Positions 39,450 to 44,830 of a stretch of DNA of 44,830 bases are shown here, piece after piece (the first letter of the stretch is position 1; every line of letters starts with the position of its first letter). This DNA comes from Pseudomonadota bacterium (GTDB taxonomy: Bacteria; Pseudomonadota; Gammaproteobacteria; UBA5335), in the NCBI GenBank assembly GCA_002862435.1, contig PKDC01000034.1, forward strand, positions 1 through 44,830. Reading direction: 5' to 3'. A program made the position numbers and the translations under genes. Under the pieces are notes generated by a model. That model was not told the DNA's origin. It was given only the letters and a program-made list of their open reading frames with translations, and made no database searches.

Positions 39450-41243
39450 GTGAACACCCGACCCGTCAACCTCGGTCGCCGCCGTTTTGTCGCCGGACTC
39501 GCCTCCGGCGGTGTGCTCGCCGCCTGCGGCGCCCTGCTGCCGGCCTATGCCCGCGTCGCCACGTGGGGGATGGCGGGCCCACCGCCCGTACGGGCTGCTG
39601 GCGAGCCGATCGACCTGCGTGTGCATCGACAGGATGTGGCCATCGGCCAGCGCATCGGGCGGATGGTCGCGCTCAATGGCAGCGCGCCCGGTCCCTTGCT
39701 TCGGCTGAAAGAGGGCGAGGACCTCACCATCCGCGTTCACAACGCGCTGACGGAGGACACCTCGATCCACTGGCATGGGCTGCTGCTGCCCTTCCAGATG
39801 GACGGCGTTCCCGGCGTGAGTTTCCCGGGCATCCCCCCGGGCACGACCTTTAGCTACCGTTTTCCAGTGCGGCAAAGCGGGACGTATTGGTATCACAGCC
39901 ACAGCGGCATGCAGGAGCAACTGGGCCTCTACGGCCCCATCATCATCGATCCGGCGGGCGAGGATCCGGTCGTCTTTGATCGTGAACATGTGATCGTGCT
40001 GTCCGACTGGACCTTCGACAATCCGCATCACGTGATGGCCAAACTCAAAAAGCAAAGCGACTTCGACAACTTCCAGCAGCCCACCGCCGGCGATTTTATC
40101 CGGGATGTGGCAGCCGATGGTTGGGCCGCCACCGCGCGCGACCGCCTGGATTGGGCCACCATGCGCATGAGCCCGGCGGATATCGCCGATGTAACGGGAC
40201 ACAGCTATACCTACTTGCTCAATGGCCAGGCCCCGGATGCCAACTGGACCGGATTGTTCCGCCCGGGCGAGCGGGTGCGATTGCGGCTGATCAATGCCGC
40301 GAGCATGACCTATTTCAACGTCCGCATTCCGGGCTTGCCGATGAGCGTGGTGCAGGCCGACGGCCAGAACGTGGTGCCGGTGGAAACGGATGAGCTGCAG
40401 ATCGGTGTGGCCGAAACCTTTGATGTGGTCGTCCAGCCCGACGAGGATCGGGCCTATACCGTGTTCGCCGAGAGCATGGATCGCAGCGGTTATGCGCGCG
40501 GCACTTTGGCGCCCCGACCGGGCCTAAGTGCGCCGCTGCCGGCATTGAGGAAGCGCCCGCTGCGCACCATGACGGACATGGGCATGATGCATGGCATGCC
40601 GATACAGGTCGCCGCGGCGCAGAACGATGCGGCGACCGGCGTCGATCCCCATGCCGGCCATGCGATGCCCGGCGACAGACCGGCTTCACCCCATGGGATG
40701 GGACATGAAGCGGGGCCTGTCGTCGCTCGCCACGGACCGGATCGGCACGGACCGGGGAATGCCAGCATCGCCGAGGTACAGCACAACCGACTGGGCGAGC
40801 CCGGCACCGGCCTGGCCGATGTGGGCCACCGGGTCCTGGTCTATACCGATCTGCGGCGGCTGGCGCATGACTTCGATCCACGGCCACCGACACGGGAACT
40901 GGAGCTCCATCTCACCGGCAACATGGAGCGCTACATGTGGTCCTTCGATGGCCAGAAATTTTCCGAAGTCAGCGGCCCGGTGGAATTCAATCATGGCGAA
41001 CGGCTGCGATTGATCCTGGTGAACGACACCATGATGGAACATCCCATGCATTTGCACGGCATGTGGATGGAGCTGGAAAATGGCCAGGGCCCCCACATTC
41101 CCCGCAAGCACACCATCAGCGTCAAGCCGGCGGAGCGCCTGAGCGCGCTGGTCAATGCCGACGCCCCCGGCCGCTGGGCCTTCCACTGCCATTTCCTGTA
41201 CCACATGGAACTGGGCATGTTTCGCATCGTGCAGGTGTCTTGA
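39450..41243 (+). CDS. copA: CopA/PcoA-family multicopper oxidase
   Basis: 597 aa from the GTG at 39450, with AGGAAG close before; a longer frame starts inside the promoter. Periplasmic oxidase that protects against copper, probably oxidising Cu(I). The N-terminus has a Tat signal (LGRRRFVAGLASGG). The four copper motifs are present: HWHGLLLPFQMDG, YWYHSHSGMQEQ, HPMHLHGMW and HCHFLYHMELGMF, with the type 1 Met in the last. A Met/His-rich segment (MTDMGMMHGMP through DPHAGHAMPGD, HGMGHEAG, RHGPDRHGPG) interrupts the second half and should bind additional copper. It lies 11 bases before copB and is preceded by a MerR-type promoter. Confidence 0.95.
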   Translation: MNTRPVNLGRRRFVAGLASGGVLAACGALLPAYARVATWGMAGPPPVRAAGEPIDLRVHRQDVAIGQRIGRMVALNGSAPGPLLRLKEGEDLTIRVHNALTEDTSIHWHGLLLPFQMDGVPGVSFPGIPPGTTFSYRFPVRQSGTYWYHSHSGMQEQLGLYGPIIIDPAGEDPVVFDREHVIVLSDWTFDNPHHVMAKLKKQSDFDNFQQPTAGDFIRDVAADGWAATARDRLDWATMRMSPADIADVTGHSYTYLLNGQAPDANWTGLFRPGERVRLRLINAASMTYFNVRIPGLPMSVVQADGQNVVPVETDELQIGVAETFDVVVQPDEDRAYTVFAESMDRSGYARGTLAPRPGLSAPLPALRKRPLRTMTDMGMMHGMPIQVAAAQNDAATGVDPHAGHAMPGDRPASPHGMGHEAGPVVARHGPDRHGPGNASIAEVQHNRLGEPGTGLADVGHRVLVYTDLRRLAHDFDPRPPTRELELHLTGNMERYMWSFDGQKFSEVSGPVEFNHGERLRLILVNDTMMEHPMHLHGMWMELENGQGPHIPRKHTISVKPAERLSALVNADAPGRWAFHCHFLYHMELGMFRIVQVS

Positions 41244-41254
41244 GGGGACCGGCC

Positions 41255-42019
41255 ATGAAGCTTATGCGTCTCCCCCTGGCCTTGTGCGCATTGCTCCTGT
41301 CGGCGCCGCTGGCTGCAGCCGTTCCCGGCGCTGGCGATGTGCCGCCGACTTGGCCCGATCCCATCGACGATGATGCGCGTTATGGGTTTCTGCTCATCGA
41401 TCGACTCGAATACAGCGACAACGAGGGGCCGAACACCCTGGCCTGGGAAGCGCTCGGTTGGGTCGGCGGCGATGTGAATCGGCTGTGGCTCAATACCGAA
41501 GGGAGGCAGCGGCTGGAAGGCGCCGGCAGTGACATTGAACGGCTGGATGTGTCCTTCGGCCGACTCATCGCCCCGTACTGGGATCTGCAACTCGGAGTCG
41601 GCACCCAGCGGATCGACGGACCAGGGTCCGACGCCGAGCGCTACTCGGCGGTGGTGAGTCTCGTGGGGCTGGCGCCCGGCTGGTTTGAAGTGGATGCCAA
41701 TGTGCGTCTGAGCGATGTGGGCGGGGTGTCGGCGAACCTGGAAGCGGAATACGAGTTGTTGCTGACCCAGCGCCTCGTGTTGCAACCGCGCTTCGAGACC
41801 ATAGTGGCGGGTGAACGGGTGTCCGCCTTCGGCGTCGGGGAAGGATTGAATTCAGTGGTGCTGGGTCTGCGCCTGCGCTATGAGATCCGCCGTCAACTGG
41901 CGCCCTATGTGGGCCTGGAGTGGACCCGCAAATATGGCGAGACCGCCGATCTGGCGCGGGCGGAGAACGAGGCCGTTGCCGATACGGCCTGGGTCGCCGG
42001 CCTGCGGCTCTGGTTTTGA
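41255..42019 (+). CDS. copB: CopB/PcoB-family outer-membrane copper resistance protein
   Basis: 254 aa from the ATG at 41255, with GAGGGG upstream, 11 bases after copA. Outer-membrane beta-barrel of the copper resistance system. A signal peptide covers about residues 1-22 (cleavage after AAA). The body matches CopB: FLLIDRLEYSDNEGPNTLAWEALGWVGGDVNRLWLNTEG, then alternating barrel strands, and a terminal LRLWF with the C-terminal Phe expected of outer-membrane proteins. It lacks the Met/His-rich N-terminal repeats of many CopB proteins, so it may contribute structure rather than copper storage. Operon with copA is clear. Confidence 0.92.
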   Translation: MKLMRLPLALCALLLSAPLAAAVPGAGDVPPTWPDPIDDDARYGFLLIDRLEYSDNEGPNTLAWEALGWVGGDVNRLWLNTEGRQRLEGAGSDIERLDVSFGRLIAPYWDLQLGVGTQRIDGPGSDAERYSAVVSLVGLAPGWFEVDANVRLSDVGGVSANLEAEYELLLTQRLVLQPRFETIVAGERVSAFGVGEGLNSVVLGLRLRYEIRRQLAPYVGLEWTRKYGETADLARAENEAVADTAWVAGLRLWF

Positions 42020-42064
42020 CCGGCCCATGGGCAAGTTCAGCGGCACAAGTTCGCCATGCCTGCA

Positions 42065-43168
42065 TCAGCCTGTTCGGCCATCGATACCATGGCCCGCATC
42101 CTTGGCGCCGGTTTCGCTGTGTGAGTGAGCATGCAGGTGGTGGGCGTCCGGGTAATGGGCATGGGCGTGCTGCAAGGGCGCATGGCGATGCCAATGGGTG
42201 TGGTGCGTGCCGGGTGGAACGGGAACCGCATGCACATGGTCATGGTGCGGATCACCGATCCCATGGGCGTGCTCATGGCTGTGTTCGAACGGCTCGTGGC
42301 GATGCGCGTGGGCATGACGCTCGGTGAGATGCAGTGCGACGCCCGCCGCCATCAGCATGCCGCCCAGCAGCAAGGTCAAGGTGAGGGGTTCATCGAGCAA
42401 TCCCAGCGCCAGAACCGTGCCAACGAAGGGCGCCACCGAAAAATAGGCACCGGTGCGCGCGGTACCCAGATGTCGCAAGGCCACCACGAACAAGGTGAGG
42501 CTTGCGCCATAACTGAAAAAACCCAGCGTCATGGCGCCTAGCACGGTGCCGGCCCCTGGCCATGAAGCGCCGAGGGCAAATGCCAGGCCGAGGTTGGTCA
42601 CCCCAGCCGTCAGGCCCTTGACCATGGCAATCCAGGAGGCGTCACCCAGTGCCACCTTGCGTGTCAGATTGTTGTCGAGCGCCCAGCCGAGGCAGGCGCC
42701 CAGCACGGCAGCCGTGGGCCAGAGGCTGGCGAATTCCACCCGTCCGGCGGCGGGCCAGCTCAGGATCACCGCACCGGCCGTAATGGCCAGCATACCCAAG
42801 GCAACGCGCCGATCGAAGGATTCCTTGAAGACGAACCAGGCGAGCAGCGTCGTCAAGACGCCTTCGGCATTGAGCAGCAGCGCCGCACCGGAGGCCGGCA
42901 TCGCGGCCAGCCCCGCCATCAGCAGCACCGGCGCGATGACCCCGCCGCAAAGAATGGCGCCGCCCAGCCAGCGCCACTCCCCAGGCGCCAGTGAGCCGGC
43001 CGCTTGCCGACGAACCCGGCGCAGCAGCCAGAGGCCAATCCCTGAGCCCAGGTACAACAGGGCAGCGAGCAAGGCGGGGCTGGATTGTTCCAGCATGCGC
43101 TTGGCCAACGGTGTGCTAGCACCAAACAGTGCGGCGGCGGCGAGCGCGGCGAGGATGCCTGGGTTCAT
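42065..43168 (-). CDS. DMT/EamA-family transporter with a very histidine-rich C-terminal tail
   Basis: 367 aa, ATG at 43168, no strong ribosome site. Residues 1-280 contain ten predicted membrane helices in two EamA repeats (the first begins AALAAAALFGASTPLAKRML, the second near WPTAAVLGACLGWALDN). Residues about 280-367 form a tail with about 27 histidines in 88 residues (HAHAHRHEPFEHSHEHAHG, HHDHVHAV, HHTHWHRH and so on). EamA members usually export amino acids or metabolites and lack such tails; here a metal role is suggested by the tail and by the VIT1-type neighbour 17 bases upstream. Exporter of a metal or metal-chelate is inference. Confidence 0.87.
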   Translation of the reverse strand: MNPGILAALAAAALFGASTPLAKRMLEQSSPALLAALLYLGSGIGLWLLRRVRRQAAGSLAPGEWRWLGGAILCGGVIAPVLLMAGLAAMPASGAALLLNAEGVLTTLLAWFVFKESFDRRVALGMLAITAGAVILSWPAAGRVEFASLWPTAAVLGACLGWALDNNLTRKVALGDASWIAMVKGLTAGVTNLGLAFALGASWPGAGTVLGAMTLGFFSYGASLTLFVVALRHLGTARTGAYFSVAPFVGTVLALGLLDEPLTLTLLLGGMLMAAGVALHLTERHAHAHRHEPFEHSHEHAHGIGDPHHDHVHAVPVPPGTHHTHWHRHAPLQHAHAHYPDAHHLHAHSHSETGAKDAGHGIDGRTG

Positions 43169-43185
43169 GGGCTGTGTGCTTGTTC

Positions 43186-43881
43186 CTATCCCGCCGCCAC
43201 GCCGAACAGCGCGCCGACGCCCGCGGTCAGTGCCATGGCAAAGGCACCCCAGAAGGTCACTCGCACGGTCGCCTTGACCACGCCCGCGCCACCCGCCTGA
43301 GCGCCCACCGCCCCCAACAGGGCCAGGAAGGCGAGCGAAGCGGCACTCACCGCCCAGGTCAGGCCGTTCACTGGCGCGACGGCGGCGACGGCCAACGGCA
43401 AGGCGGCGCCAACCGAGAACGTGGCGGAGGAGGTCAGGGCCGCCTGCACCGGACGCGCCGTAGTGTGCTCGGAAATCCCCAGCTCGTCGCGGGCATGGGC
43501 AGCCAGCGCGTCGCCGGCCATCAGCTTGTCGGCCACCTGGTGCGCGAGCGCGAGATCAAGGCCGCGGCTCACATAGATCTGGGCCAGCTCTTCACGCTCG
43601 GCCTTGGGATTGGCGGCCAGTTCGCCGCGTTCGCGCTCCAGATCGGCCGCCTCAGTGTCGGACTGCGAACTCACCGAGACATATTCGCCGGCCGCCATCG
43701 ACATGGCCCCGGCCACCAGCCCAGCCAGACCCGCCACCAGCACTGCCTGACGCCCGGTGCCCGCCGCCGCCACGCCGACGATCAGGCTGGCGGTCGAGAC
43801 GATGCCGTCATTGGCGCCCAGCACGGCGGCCCTCAGCCAGCCAATCCGCGCCACCAGATGTCGTTCAATATGCCGCGCCAT
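43186..43881 (-). CDS. VIT1/CCC1-family iron/manganese transporter
   Basis: 231 aa from the ATG at 43881, with GGAG 7 bases upstream. Family members move Fe2+ or Mn2+ across membranes by proton antiport. The sequence starts HLVARIGWLRAAVLGANDGIVSTASLIVGVAAAG, the family's standard first helix. The conserved SMAAGEYVSVSSQSDTEAADLERERGEL includes the acidic metal-binding domain start. Five hydrophobic segments are visible. The middle cytoplasmic domain is Glu/Asp/His-containing. It is probably the first gene of an operon with the His-tailed DMT transporter. Confidence 0.93.
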   Translation of the reverse strand: MARHIERHLVARIGWLRAAVLGANDGIVSTASLIVGVAAAGTGRQAVLVAGLAGLVAGAMSMAAGEYVSVSSQSDTEAADLERERGELAANPKAEREELAQIYVSRGLDLALAHQVADKLMAGDALAAHARDELGISEHTTARPVQAALTSSATFSVGAALPLAVAAVAPVNGLTWAVSAASLAFLALLGAVGAQAGGAGVVKATVRVTFWGAFAMALTAGVGALFGVAAG

Positions 43882-44072
43882 GGAGGTTCTCCGTCGAAGT
43901 TGTGATGACATCCCAGCCGGTTCGCAAAAGGCCGGCGCGCAGCCGGATCACCACATCCCGCTGCGCGCGGCATTCCTCATTTTCTGATGCTGCATGTTGA
44001 AAGGACAGGCTACAGAAAAACAGAATCATCGCGCGTCCAGCCTGACCTCACCAGCTCGGGTTGGGGCTGGGC

Positions 44073-44830
44073 TCAGGTCAGGGCGGCGTGGACGGCAGCG
44101 ACGATCTCGTAGGAATGCAGGCGCGCGGCGTGGTCAAATATCTGGGAGGTGATGATCAACTCATCGGGCTGCGTGCCCTCGATGAAGGTCGCGATCTGCC
44201 GCTGCACGGTGTCCGGCGCGCCGATGGCGCTGCACGACAGCACCTGATCCAGCAAGGCCCGTTCCGGCAGGGAGAGTCCCTCCAGATAGCCGGGCAGCGG
44301 CGGCGGCAGCTTGCCGGGATGGCCACTGCGCAAGGCCACAAAGGCCTGTTGCATCGAGCTGGCCAGCAAGTGGGCCTCGGCGTCCGTATCGGCGGCGAAA
44401 ACGTTGTAGCCGAGCATCACATACGGGGCTTGCAGTCGCGGCGAAGAGCGGAACTGCGCGCGATACAGCGCTATGGCCTGGGGCATCTGGCCGGGCGCGA
44501 AATGCGAGGCGAAGGCAAACGGCAGGCTCAGGGCAGCCGCCAATTGGGCGCCGAACAGGCTGGAGCCCAGAATCCACACCGGCACCTGCGAGCCCTCGCC
44601 GGGAATGGCGCGCACCGGTCGCGACGGATCGGGCGGCCCCAGATAGGCCATCAGCTCCACGACATCCTGCGGGAATTCTTCGGCGCTGGCGGCCAGATTG
44701 CGACGCAGGGCGCGGGCGGTGACCTGGTCAGTGCCCGGCGCGCGGCCCAGGCCCAGATCGATGCGATCCGGAAACAGCGCTGCCAGGGTGCCGAACTGCT
44801 CAGCGATCACCAGCGGCGCATGGTTGGGCA
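44073..44830 (-). CDS. LLM-class flavin-dependent oxidoreductase (5' end outside the window)
   Basis: At least 250 residues; the frame stays open to the window edge, where it reads [34 protein letters not shown]. This phrase is typical of bacterial luciferase-like monooxygenases of the MsnO8/YhbW group, which use FMNH2 or F420-like flavin to oxidise unknown substrates. The remaining family signatures are [33 protein letters not shown] and [19 protein letters not shown]. The true start lies beyond 44830; a GTG at 44808-44810 is internal. An imperfect inverted repeat near the stop (44044-44080) could aid termination. Confidence 0.92.
   Translation of the reverse strand, partial: PNHAPLVIAEQFGTLAALFPDRIDLGLGRAPGTDQVTARALRRNLAASAEEFPQDVVELMAYLGPPDPSRPVRAIPGEGSQVPVWILGSSLFGAQLAAALSLPFAFASHFAPGQMPQAIALYRAQFRSSPRLQAPYVMLGYNVFAADTDAEAHLLASSMQQAFVALRSGHPGKLPPPLPGYLEGLSLPERALLDQVLSCSAIGAPDTVQRQIATFIEGTQPDELIITSQIFDHAARLHSYEIVAAVHAALT

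Noticed and set aside
1..44830. CRISPR arrays, insertion sequences, tRNA or rRNA genes, prophage genes
   Set aside because: Read through for regular direct repeats, transposase motifs, clover-leaf signatures and phage proteins; none recognised. A short tRNA-like fold cannot be excluded without a covariance search.

Overview
This is a GC-rich chromosomal window, almost fully coding, with no rRNA, tRNA, CRISPR array, transposase or phage gene that I could recognise. The gene set (rnd, mpl, ubiX, sbp-cysTWA, moaC/moaDE, cstA-ybdD, tripartite Cus-type efflux, CopA/CopB) points to a high-GC Gram-negative proteobacterium, most likely a gammaproteobacterium. I cannot name the genus from the sequence.

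Layout. 1-5.1 kb: a lipoprotein gene divergent from uvrD, a coiled-coil gene behind an FNR-like site, the wreck of an acyl carrier protein gene, and msrA. 5.4-7.7 kb: cstA-ybdD (pyruvate/peptide uptake). 7.7-10.7 kb: a two-gene unit of a NifZ-domain protein and a double-domain SagB/nitroreductase-like enzyme, plus an MBL-fold hydrolase. 10.9-15.5 kb: yezD-like gene, sbp, a stand-alone TOBE gene and cysT-cysW-cysA for sulfate import. 15.5-18.5 kb: two short-chain dehydrogenases, a DUF4156 lipoprotein and a crotonase. 18.5-20.7 kb: a CDF zinc exporter and moaC (operon with the crotonase and lipoprotein), divergent from moaDE. 20.7-25.9 kb: housekeeping genes ppa, adk, rnd, mpl, ubiX and a small TPR gene. 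26.1-29.0 kb: an operon of a Cys/His membrane protein, a MerR-type regulator and an alpha-glucan phosphorylase. 29.2-42.0 kb: a metal-resistance island. 42.0-43.9 kb: a DMT transporter with a very His-rich tail and a VIT1/CCC1 transporter. The window ends inside a luciferase-like monooxygenase gene.

The metal island is the most coherent system. A minus-strand operon encodes CusC-, CusB- and CusA-like proteins and a P2-type (not CPx) ATPase. A Met-rich periplasmic protein follows after a terminator. On the plus strand are a MerR-family regulator and the CopA multicopper oxidase with CopB. Three promoters with the MerR hallmark (19-bp spacer between -35 and -10, dyad beginning ACCTGTG) sit in front of the efflux operon, the regulator and copAB, so I infer one autoregulated copper/silver regulon. 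The CusA-like protein keeps the three methionines of the Cu(I)/Ag(I) path but carries an unusual Gly/Ala/Met low-complexity insertion.

Other points worth attention: the NifZ-SagB pair without nif or RiPP genes, a repeated 14-bp motif at the same distance from two sulfur-gene starts, a MerR regulator translationally coupled to a glycogen phosphorylase, and an intrinsic terminator whose T-tract faces a strand with no recognised gene. All functions are inferred from sequence recognition alone; no database search was possible.
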